This document shows positions 57,508 through 64,000 of a DNA stretch of 64,000 nucleotides, in pieces; the stretch's first letter is position 1, and each line of letters starts with the position of its first letter. The stretch is from JBAVEL01 sp049587715 (GTDB lineage: Bacteria > Bacteroidota > Ignavibacteria > UBA10030 > UBA6906). Under the pieces are notes generated by a model, which saw only the letters and a list, made by a program, of their open reading frames with translations, was not told the DNA's origin and searched no databases. Position numbers and translations under genes: made by a program. The DNA lies in NCBI GenBank assembly GCA_049587715.1, contig JBAVEL010000186.1, positions 1 to 64,000 on the forward strand, in the 5' to 3' direction.

Positions 57508-58892
57508 GCGCGCGCAAACGACAGGCGGTCGCGTTGTTGCTGGCGCTGGCATGCGCCCCCTGGGCCCGCCCTGTTGCGGGGACCGGCCTCTCGCAGGGAG
57601 TCCCCCCCTCGGAGCCCCTTTCCCTCATGGTGGACGTTGCCAGGTTCCGGGGGGATGAAGAACGGGCCTGGGTGGAGATTTCCTACGCAGTCCCCGAGCG
57701 CACGCTGACATACGGCCGGGATGCGGCGGGCCTCACGGCCCGGCTGGAGATGGAGGCGGATGTGCTCGCAGGGGACTCGGCGGTGTTCACCCAGCGGTGG
57801 AACGTCCCGCACTCCGCCGCCGATTCGGCCCGGATCGCCGTCATGAACCTGGTGGGGGTGGTGCAGGTCCCCCTTGCACCCGGATCCTACATGCTCCGTC
57901 TCACGGCGCGCGATGCCCTTGCCCCCTCCCGCCTTGCCACGGTGACCCTTCCACTCTCCGTAGCGGCCCCGGCCCGCACACGGCCCGTTCTGAGCGACAT
58001 CCAGCTTGCGGCCCGGATCACACGCAACGCCGGACAGGGGAGCCAGTTCTACAAGAACACGCTGGAGGTGCGGCCCAGCGTGGAAGGTGTCTTCGGGCCC
58101 GGGCACGACCTCTACTACTATGCGGAGGCGTACAACCTGGATGCGGAGGGGGGGCCGGGCGAATTCCGCCTCCGGGCTTCGGTGCGGGATGCGGTGGGGC
58201 GGGAGCTCATCGCCCGGGACCGGGTGCGCAGACGGCCCGGTGAGTCGGCGGTTCTGGTGGACAGCATCGGCGTGGCCGCGCTCCCGACGGGGAGCTATGT
58301 GCTGACCCTGATGTTGTGGGGCGCAGAGCCGGCCGCAGCCGACAGCTCCCTCCGCCGCTTCTTTGTCTACAATCCCTCCCTGGGAGTGGATTCCACCCTG
58401 GTATTGCTCGATGCCCGGGTCCCTTCGGCGGAATATGCGCGCATGGAAGATTCGGAGCTGGATCGTGAGTTTGCGTGGCTCCGGTACGAGGCCTCCGGGG
58501 ACGAGAAGAACAGGTTTGAGGAGCTGGAAGGCGCGGATGCCAAACGGCGCTATCTGGAGGATTTCTGGAGCCGGCGCCCCCCCGGGAAACGCCTCGTATG
58601 CCTGGAGCGGGTCCGCTACGCCAACACCCACTACGGGTTTCTGGGGAGGCACGGGTACCGGTCCGATCGGGGCCGGGTACACGTGGTGTACGGGCCGCCG
58701 GACGACATCGAACGCCATCCAAACGAAGCCGAAAGCAGACCCTATGAGATCTGGACGTATCACGCGATACAGACCGGCGTCATCTTCGTTTTCGTCCTCC
58801 GTCAGGAGGGGGGGGACTATGAACTGGTGCATTCCACCCACCGGAACGAGTTGCAGGATGCGAACTGGCAGAGGTTTGCCGTTACCCGGTAG
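57504..58892 (+). CDS. GWxTD-domain secreted protein
   Basis: 462 residues from the ATG at 57504, which overlaps the YjbQ stop. Signal peptide to about PVAGT. The middle is beta-rich. The C-terminal GWxTD-type domain is recognisable from DFWSRRPPGKRLVCLERVRY, then ANTHYGFLGRHGYRSDRGRV, HVVYGPPDDIERHPNEAESR and PYEIWTYH; here the eponymous motif reads GYRSDRG. Such proteins are widespread in Ignavibacteria, Acidobacteria and related phyla without known function. It is followed by a terminator. Confidence 0.88.
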   Translation: MSARKRQAVALLLALACAPWARPVAGTGLSQGVPPSEPLSLMVDVARFRGDEERAWVEISYAVPERTLTYGRDAAGLTARLEMEADVLAGDSAVFTQRWNVPHSAADSARIAVMNLVGVVQVPLAPGSYMLRLTARDALAPSRLATVTLPLSVAAPARTRPVLSDIQLAARITRNAGQGSQFYKNTLEVRPSVEGVFGPGHDLYYYAEAYNLDAEGGPGEFRLRASVRDAVGRELIARDRVRRRPGESAVLVDSIGVAALPTGSYVLTLMLWGAEPAAADSSLRRFFVYNPSLGVDSTLVLLDARVPSAEYARMEDSELDREFAWLRYEASGDEKNRFEELEGADAKRRYLEDFWSRRPPGKRLVCLERVRYANTHYGFLGRHGYRSDRGRVHVVYGPPDDIERHPNEAESRPYEIWTYHAIQTGVIFVFVLRQEGGDYELVHSTHRNELQDANWQRFAVTR

Positions 58893-58925
58893 GGCCGGGG
58901 CCCCCGCGCCCGCCCCGATGCGGAG

Positions 58926-58953
58926 GCCCCGGGCGGCTGCGCCCGGGGCTTTT
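58926..58953 (+). terminator. Terminator after the GWxTD gene
   Basis: GCCCCGGGCG and CGCCCGGGGC pair around GCTG, followed by TTTTG. Confidence 0.8.
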
Positions 58954-58979
58954 GTCTGTCCGAGAGTGTTCCTCGCCTC

Positions 58980-59876
58980 ATGATGGAGATGCTGGAGTAC
59001 GGCGGATTTGCGGTTCTCCGCTGGTGCGCCGGGCGGCTTTCCTTCCGGGGTGCGGGGCGCCTGGGGAAGGCGCTGGGGAGCGCCGTCTTTCTCCTGACTC
59101 CCTTCCGGAAGCGCGTGACCCTGGAGAACCTGCGGCGGGCCTTTCCGGAGCGCACGGGGAAAGAGCTGCGCGATCTGGCCCTGGAGGCGTACGAGAACTT
59201 CGGGATCACATTCCTCGAGATGCTCTGGTCCGGCAGGCAGCCTGCCGGGGAGCTCATGCGGGTGGTGGAACTGCGCAACTCCCGGGCGGTCGAGGCCCGC
59301 CTCCGGGAGGGGGGAGGAATCATCATTCTCTCGGGGCACTTCGGGAACTGGGAGTTCATCCTTCAGGGAGTCCGGCTTCGCCTGGGGGTTCCCGTTGCGA
59401 CGATCGTGCAGCGCCAGCGGAACGGCCGGGTGGATGCCGCCTTGGACGCGATCCGCACGAGGTTCGGAAACCGGACCATCTCGATGGGCGTGGCCTCGCG
59501 CGAAGCCGTGCGCATCCTGAAGGGAGGGGGAGTGCTCTGCGTTCTGGGGGACCAGAGCGGGCCGAGGGAATCGGTGTTTGTGGACTTCTTCGGCCGCCCT
59601 GCGGCCACACACCGCGGTGTGGCGGCCTTTGCCCTGAGGATCGGCGTCCCGCTGGTGATGGTGTACGTGGAGCGGCACGAAGACGGCACGTATGAGGCCC
59701 TCTTCGAGGAGGTCCCTCTCCCCGCAGGAACCGGGGAGGACGCCGTGACGGAGCTGACCCGGACGCACGCGGCCATGCTGGAGCGGCGGATCCGGATGCA
59801 CCCCGGGCAGTGGCTCTGGATGCACAAACGATGGAAGCACCGGGAACCGTTGCCCCAGCGGGGGGATGAGGCATGA
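58980..59876 (+). CDS. Lysophospholipid / lipid A acyltransferase (LpxL/HtrB family)
   Basis: 298 residues; a second in-frame ATG lies at 58983+3. The HX4E active site is SGHFGNWE in GGGIIILSGHFGNWEFILQG. Other family blocks are NLRRAFPERTGKELRDLALE, VLCVLGDQSGPRESVFVDFF and QWLWMHKRWKHR. It should add secondary acyl chains to Kdo-lipid A at the inner membrane, consistent with a diderm envelope. It overlaps the heptosyltransferase-like gene by ATGA. Confidence 0.92.
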   Translation: MMEMLEYGGFAVLRWCAGRLSFRGAGRLGKALGSAVFLLTPFRKRVTLENLRRAFPERTGKELRDLALEAYENFGITFLEMLWSGRQPAGELMRVVELRNSRAVEARLREGGGIIILSGHFGNWEFILQGVRLRLGVPVATIVQRQRNGRVDAALDAIRTRFGNRTISMGVASREAVRILKGGGVLCVLGDQSGPRESVFVDFFGRPAATHRGVAAFALRIGVPLVMVYVERHEDGTYEALFEEVPLPAGTGEDAVTELTRTHAAMLERRIRMHPGQWLWMHKRWKHREPLPQRGDEA

Positions 59877-60922
59877 GCCCGGACGGGAAGACCCGCTTTC
59901 TGGTCGTTCAGACGGGGTTTCTGGGGGATCTGGTGCTCACCCTCCCCTGTGTGCAGTTGCTCCGGGATCGTATGGAGGGGGCCCTCATCACGGTGGCCGC
60001 GATTCCCCCAACGGCCCCGGCTCTGGAGAACCATCCGGCCGTGGCCGGCGTCCTGGTCTATGACAAGAAGGGGTCCGATGCGGGGTGGGCGGGGTTTCGA
60101 CGGGTGAAGGGCGCGGTGCGGAGCGGAGGGTTCGATGCGGCCGTCATTCCCCACCGATCGATCCGGAGTGCGGCCCTCTGCCGGTTGGGAGGCATACGGC
60201 GGAGGATCGGCTTCGACAGGAGCGCAGGGCGGTTTCTCCTTACCGATGTGGTCCCCTACCGGAGGGACCTGCATGAGAGTGCGCGGAACATCCGCCTGCT
60301 CCATCCCCTGGGGATCCGGGAGGAGGGAATCGTCCTCCCCGCGCTCTATCCGGACGAAGAGGACCGGAAGGCGGTGGACGCGCTCCTTCGGGCGGGAGGC
60401 GTTGGGCCGGGCGCGGCTCTCGCTGCCGTGGCCCCCGGCTCCGTGTGGGCCACCAAGCGCTGGCCCGAGGACCGCTATGTCACCCTCGTGCGGGGACTGC
60501 GCCAAGCCGGCATGGGTGTGGTATTGGTGGGGGGCCCCGGAGATGCGGCCCTCGCCGGGAGAATCAGGGAGGCGGCAGGGGCGGAGGGTGTTCTGAATGC
60601 GGCGGGGCCCATGAGCATCCTCCAGTCGGCGGAGCTCATCGGACGCTGCCGGGTCTGCATCACCAATGACAGCGCCCCGCTTCACCTTGCCGCGGCCATG
60701 CGGACGCCTGCCGTGGCGATTTTCGGTCCCACGGTTCCGGCCTTCGGGTTCGGGCCTGTGGGGGAGAGGGATGCCGTGGTGGAGCTGGCGGGGCTGGGGT
60801 GCCGCCCGTGCGCAATACACGGGGGGAGGGAGTGTCCGATCGGCACCTTCGAGTGCATGAAGGGCATTCCGCCCGGGCCCGTGCTGGTCGAGGCCCTGCG
60901 TTCGGCCGGATGTCCGGGTTGA
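59873..60922 (+). CDS. waaF: GT9 family heptosyltransferase (WaaF-like)
   Basis: 349 residues. GT9 features are LVVQTGFLGDLVLTLPCVQL at the N-terminus, VAPGSVWATKRWPEDRYVTL in the middle, the nucleotide-sugar region VLVGGPGD, and CITNDSAPLHLAAAMRTPAV with IFGPTVPAFGFGP. It has a C-terminal Cys cluster (GCRPCAIHGGRECPIGTFEC) common to WaaF-type members. It transfers heptose to the LPS inner core. Coupled to the lipid A acyltransferase gene, it indicates LPS synthesis. Confidence 0.9.
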   Translation: MSPDGKTRFLVVQTGFLGDLVLTLPCVQLLRDRMEGALITVAAIPPTAPALENHPAVAGVLVYDKKGSDAGWAGFRRVKGAVRSGGFDAAVIPHRSIRSAALCRLGGIRRRIGFDRSAGRFLLTDVVPYRRDLHESARNIRLLHPLGIREEGIVLPALYPDEEDRKAVDALLRAGGVGPGAALAAVAPGSVWATKRWPEDRYVTLVRGLRQAGMGVVLVGGPGDAALAGRIREAAGAEGVLNAAGPMSILQSAELIGRCRVCITNDSAPLHLAAAMRTPAVAIFGPTVPAFGFGPVGERDAVVELAGLGCRPCAIHGGRECPIGTFECMKGIPPGPVLVEALRSAGCPG

Positions 60923-60947
60923 TAGGCAGCTTTTTTTTGGGTATCAT
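60919..60947 (+). promoter_or_regulatory. Promoter of tRNA-Arg
   Basis: TTGATA (60919-60924) and TATCAT (60942-60947) with a 17-bp spacer that contains eight T residues. The -35 box overlaps the waaF stop codon. Transcription would begin about 26 bp before the mature tRNA. Confidence 0.65.
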
Positions 60948-60979
60948 AAATATCAGGCCGGCCCCGAGGGGGGCGGCGC

Positions 60980-61053
<74 letters not shown>

Positions 61054-61097
61054 CACATCGCCTTATCCACAGAGGACACATCCAGGGAACCGGGAGC

Positions 61098-61787
61098 ATG
61101 CTGCGACCCAAGCACAAGATCAGCAGGCGCGAGATGAAGGAGGATGCGCTTGTCACCACCTACGCGCAGGTGACGTCGTTCTACGAGCGTCACCGGAGGA
61201 CCATCCAGTACGGCGTGCTGGCGGCGGCCGGCCTCATCATTCTTGCCGTCGTCCTGGCCAACAACAGGAGTTCGGGGAATGAAAAGGCCATGACCGCCCT
61301 GGGGAAGGTGTATCCTCTCTATGATGCGGGCCAGTTCCAGCAGGCGGTGGACGGGGTGCCGGAACGCAACATCCAGGGCCTGGCATCCATCGTGGACAAC
61401 TACGGGAGCACTCCGTCGGGCGAGCTGGCGCGATTCTACCTGGCCGGCTGCTACTTCCAGCTCGGCCGTTACGACGAGGCGCTGGAACACTTCGAGGACT
61501 GCAGCCCCGAAGGGGACTTTCTCGAGGCCTCCCGTCTGGCGGGAATGGGCGCCTGCCGGGAGGCGCGGGGGGAGCACGCCGAGGCGGCATCCCTCTTCGA
61601 AAAGGCGTCCGGGCTGGACCGCAAGGCGGCCGCCGCTCCCGAGAACCTCTTCCACGCAGCACGGAACCTGGGCCTGGCGGGGGAGAAGGAGCGGGCCATC
61701 GAGCTGTACACCCGCCTGAAGAAAGAGTACCCCGCGAGCGTGTATGCCCGGGAGGTGGACCGCGCCATTGCAGGGCTCTCCGTGTAG
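61098..61787 (+). CDS. YfgM-like TPR protein with single TM
   Basis: 229 residues. A basic N-terminus (RPKHKISRREMKEDALVTTY) precedes one TM at about 38-55. TPR-like repeats follow in the periplasmic part (EALEHFEDCSPEGDFLEASR, AEAASLFEKASGLDRKAAAA, AIELYTRLKKEYPASVYARE). Layout and length match YfgM/tetratricopeptide proteins associated with the SecYEG translocon. It starts 44 bp after the tRNA. Confidence 0.85.
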   Translation: MLRPKHKISRREMKEDALVTTYAQVTSFYERHRRTIQYGVLAAAGLIILAVVLANNRSSGNEKAMTALGKVYPLYDAGQFQQAVDGVPERNIQGLASIVDNYGSTPSGELARFYLAGCYFQLGRYDEALEHFEDCSPEGDFLEASRLAGMGACREARGEHAEAASLFEKASGLDRKAAAAPENLFHAARNLGLAGEKERAIELYTRLKKEYPASVYAREVDRAIAGLSV

Positions 61788-61802
61788 GCCCGGCCCGCGC
61801 CG

Positions 61803-61818
61803 CGTTCCCCGGGGAACG
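61803..61818. repeat. 16-bp perfect palindrome before MATE gene
   Basis: CGTTCCCCGGGGAACG lies in the 45-bp gap between the TPR and MATE genes. With no loop it is a better candidate for an operator than for a terminator. Confidence 0.5.
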
Positions 61819-61832
61819 GCGGCACCCCCCCT

Positions 61833-63182
61833 ATGACCCTATTCCCGGACAGGGAACTGACGGGGAAAGTCCTGAGGATCTCGGCGCCCGCCGTGGCCGG
61901 GCTCTCCTCTCAGATGCTGGTGTCGGTAACGGAAACGGCGATGGCGGGCCGGCTGGAAAACACTGAGGTCGTGCTTGCCGCGCTGGGGCTGGGTCTTCTG
62001 GCCACCTGGGCGGTCACCAGTTTCTTCTCCAGTTTTTCCACAGGCACGCATGTGCTGGCGGCCCGCCGGACGGGGTCCGGGGATCCGGAGGGCGCCGGAG
62101 CCGTTCTGAACAACTCCCTGGCCGTGGCGGCCGTTGTGGGGGTCGGATGCGGGGCCCTCGGCTTTCTTTTCTCCTACGACATCCTGGATTTCTTTGCCAG
62201 CGACCCTGCGGTGGCCCGGGCCGGGACCGCGTACATGCAATGGAGGTTCGTGGGTCTCGCCTTCTTCCTGGTGGTGGTTTCCTACCGCGGGTTCTTCAAC
62301 GGCATCGGACACACCGGGGTCTTCATGATCTCGGCCATCATCATCAATTTCTCCAACGTCCTTCTGAACTACCTGCTGATCTTCGGATCCCTGGGATTCC
62401 CCCGGATGGGTCTTGCGGGCGCCGGGCTGGCCTCCGCCCTGAGCAACGCGGTCGGCGTCCTCTTCTTTGCGGGTGCAACTTTCCTCCCCGGCTACCGAAG
62501 GACCTACAGGTACTACCGCGCCCTCCAGCTCCGGACTCATGTGGTGGCTCAGATTGTCCGGATCTCGGCGCCGGTGTCGTTCCAGAACATACTGATCCTG
62601 GTCGGGTTCCTGGTGTTTGTGGCCGTGGCGGGCCGGCTGGGGACCCCCGAACAGGCGGCAAGTCAGGTGGTCATCTCGGCCCTGTTCATGTCTTTTCTTC
62701 CCTGCTTCGGCTTCGGGATCGGGGCGCAGACCCTGGTGGGGCAGAGTCTCGGGACGGGAGACCACGGCCTGGCGCGCCGCTACGGCATGGAGGCCGCCCG
62801 GCTGGCCACCATGTTCACCGTGGTGCTGGGGGCGGTGTTTGTCTTCTTTCCCGGATGGGTGATCTCCCTCATCACCAACGACGTGTCCGTCTCCCTGCGG
62901 GCGCGTCCCATCCTGCAGCTTGCGGGGGGGACGCAGGTGTTCTATGCGGGCGGGATCGTGCTGGCGCACGCGCTCCAGGCGGCGGGCGCCACCGTGTACG
63001 TCATGGTGGTGGAGGTTCTGACCCACTGGGTTGTGTTCCTCCCGGCCTGCTACGTCATGGGCGTGGTCCTCGAAGGGGGGCTTCTCTGGGCCTGGCTCGC
63101 CCTCCCTGTCTACATCCTTTCCTACACGGGGCTCATCTACGCCCGCTACCGCGGGACCGGGTGGGTGCGCATACGGGTCTGA
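61833..63182 (+). CDS. MATE-family multidrug/sodium antiporter
   Basis: 449 residues with 12 hydrophobic segments. Typical features are ISAPAVAGLSSQMLVSVTET at the start, SFFSSFSTGTHVLAARRTGS, SYRGFFNGIGHTGVFMISAI, and the second-half repeat ISAPVSFQNILILVGFLVFV with GFGIGAQTLVGQSLGTGDHG. Length is normal for NorM/DinF-type MATE exporters. The substrate is not predictable. Confidence 0.92.
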   Translation: MTLFPDRELTGKVLRISAPAVAGLSSQMLVSVTETAMAGRLENTEVVLAALGLGLLATWAVTSFFSSFSTGTHVLAARRTGSGDPEGAGAVLNNSLAVAAVVGVGCGALGFLFSYDILDFFASDPAVARAGTAYMQWRFVGLAFFLVVVSYRGFFNGIGHTGVFMISAIIINFSNVLLNYLLIFGSLGFPRMGLAGAGLASALSNAVGVLFFAGATFLPGYRRTYRYYRALQLRTHVVAQIVRISAPVSFQNILILVGFLVFVAVAGRLGTPEQAASQVVISALFMSFLPCFGFGIGAQTLVGQSLGTGDHGLARRYGMEAARLATMFTVVLGAVFVFFPGWVISLITNDVSVSLRARPILQLAGGTQVFYAGGIVLAHALQAAGATVYVMVVEVLTHWVVFLPACYVMGVVLEGGLLWAWLALPVYILSYTGLIYARYRGTGWVRIRV

Positions 63183-63189
63183 CGGACGC

Positions 63190-64000
63190 ATGAAGATACG
63201 GCGATTCATAAGCGTCGGGTCCGCCCTGCTGCTTCTGGGGCTGGTTCTTGCCGCGGACGTCGTGCGCCGGAACGTGGACCTGGACATCGGGTGGCTGGGG
63301 GCGGTGAGAGACCTCATGATCATTGCCGCTCTGACCCTCGGCTCGGTCTCCCTGGACTCCACCCTGGCCCGGCGCGATGCCACCGCGGTGCGCCGGCTTG
63401 CCATCGCGCTGATTGCTACGGTCGTGACGGGCGTGCTGGCTGTCACGATCGCCCTGAGCGTGGATCTGGCGTTCGATGCCAAGGACTTTCTGCTCCTCCC
63501 CTTGAACTACCAGGCGCTGTTCGGGGCCACGGTGATTTCGACAGCCCTTGGCCTCTACGCCGCGCTCCTCCTCCGGATTCTGGTGGAGTTCGTGCTCTAC
63601 AAGCGGCGCAAGGCCGCCCTGCGCATCCTGAGGGTCTTTCTCATTGTCGCGGCCGCCTCCGCCCTGCAGGGGTTCTTCTTGCGGCCTCTGGAAGCCGGGG
63701 TGGTCTCCGCCGTCCTGTTCGGTCTGGGAGCGGCGCTGGCCGCCGCCAACAGTTTCCGGCTCTCCTGGATCGTGTATCTTTCCCGCCGGGAGAAGTTCTT
63801 CAGTCTCGTGTTTTCGCTTCTGCTCTTCCTGGGGCTGCTGGGGATGAACGTGGCCCTGGCGGGAGAGGGTTCCGTCAGCCAGGCCGTCCTCTTCTGGTCG
63901 CACCCCGTGGCCCGGTTCGTGAGCCTGGTGCTCCTGTTCGGGAACATCTACTTCGGCATGGCGTTCGTCAGTGCCCTCTTCCATCTTCCCACCGCCGATG
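63190..64000 (+). CDS. Polytopic membrane protein, partial (continues past right edge)
   Basis: 270 residues are visible from the ATG at 63190, 7 bp after the MATE stop. About seven or eight hydrophobic segments occur, with charged loops (VEFVLYKRRKAALRILRVF, YLSRREKFFSLVFSLLLFL). The segment ending GMAFVSALFHLPTAD, right at the edge, resembles the membrane part placed before GAF and PP2C/SpoIIE or kinase domains in FCB signalling proteins; that is a guess until the downstream sequence is seen. Confidence 0.7.
   Translation, partial: MKIRRFISVGSALLLLGLVLAADVVRRNVDLDIGWLGAVRDLMIIAALTLGSVSLDSTLARRDATAVRRLAIALIATVVTGVLAVTIALSVDLAFDAKDFLLLPLNYQALFGATVISTALGLYAALLLRILVEFVLYKRRKAALRILRVFLIVAAASALQGFFLRPLEAGVVSAVLFGLGAALAAANSFRLSWIVYLSRREKFFSLVFSLLLFLGLLGMNVALAGEGSVSQAVLFWSHPVARFVSLVLLFGNIYFGMAFVSALFHLPTAD

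Overview
The window is GC-rich bacterial DNA. It carries outer-membrane hallmarks of the Bacteroidota/Ignavibacteria/KSB1-like (FCB) lineages: a TonB-dependent receptor with an N-terminal carboxypeptidase-regulatory-like domain, a PorV/PorQ-type barrel, GWxTD and DUF4139 proteins, lipid A acyltransferase and heptosyltransferase genes, and C-terminal type IX secretion sorting modules with the QNYPNPFNPST signature. I place it in an uncultivated FCB-group phylum and cannot name a genus. All product names come from reading motifs; no database search was run.

Left region (1-7263, minus strand): one tight operon. In transcription order it reads MarR regulator, hydrogenase maturation protease, HdrC, HdrB, a short HdrA, a DRTGG protein, an RsbW-like ATPase, a HydS-like [FeFe]-hydrogenase-fold protein, a second DRTGG protein, a PHP phosphoesterase and a second ATPase that runs off the left edge. 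This is a redox/electron-bifurcation and signalling cluster. Next (7603-11720) comes a plus-strand two-component system whose kinase has two c-heme motifs in its sensor, with an NtrC-type regulator and an archaemetzincin. It meets a minus-strand membrane protein that carries a kinase-like H-box lacking its histidine.

Centre (12031-53549): a large alpha-glucan acquisition locus. A LacI-family regulator with a perfect palindromic operator is divergent from an MsmX/UgpC-type ATPase, an SSS symporter and a GH31 glucosidase. Downstream of LacI lie a periplasmic GH13, a PPIC lipoprotein, a TonB receptor, a very large secreted protein, PorV and a starch-binding-like type IX cargo. A second plus-strand operon (37624-48038) encodes a type IX-targeted GH13, a GH57, a GlgE-like GH13, and a MalE/F/G importer that lacks its own ATPase. 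Minus-strand genes encode a GDE-type debranching enzyme, two esterases and two SGNH/TPR membrane proteins. Together they suggest surface capture and cutting of starch or glycogen, periplasmic trimming, ABC and symport uptake, and cytoplasmic remodelling.

Right of this is a 3,008-bp mobile element (53611-56618) with 34-bp imperfect inverted repeats starting GGT and an 8-bp target duplication. It carries an IS1-like DDE transposase, a Panacea-domain antitoxin with a two-TM toxin candidate, a winged-helix regulator with its own strong promoter and operator, a 43-aa ORF, and two structured non-coding segments, one with promoter and terminator. It sits exactly between two divergent host promoters. 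This toxin-antitoxin-carrying element is the most novel item in the window.

The right flank (56717-64000, plus strand) holds housekeeping and envelope genes: a receiver protein, YjbQ, a GWxTD protein, an LpxL-like acyltransferase, a WaaF-like transferase, tRNA-Arg(CCG), a TPR protein, a MATE transporter, and a polytopic membrane protein cut by the window end.
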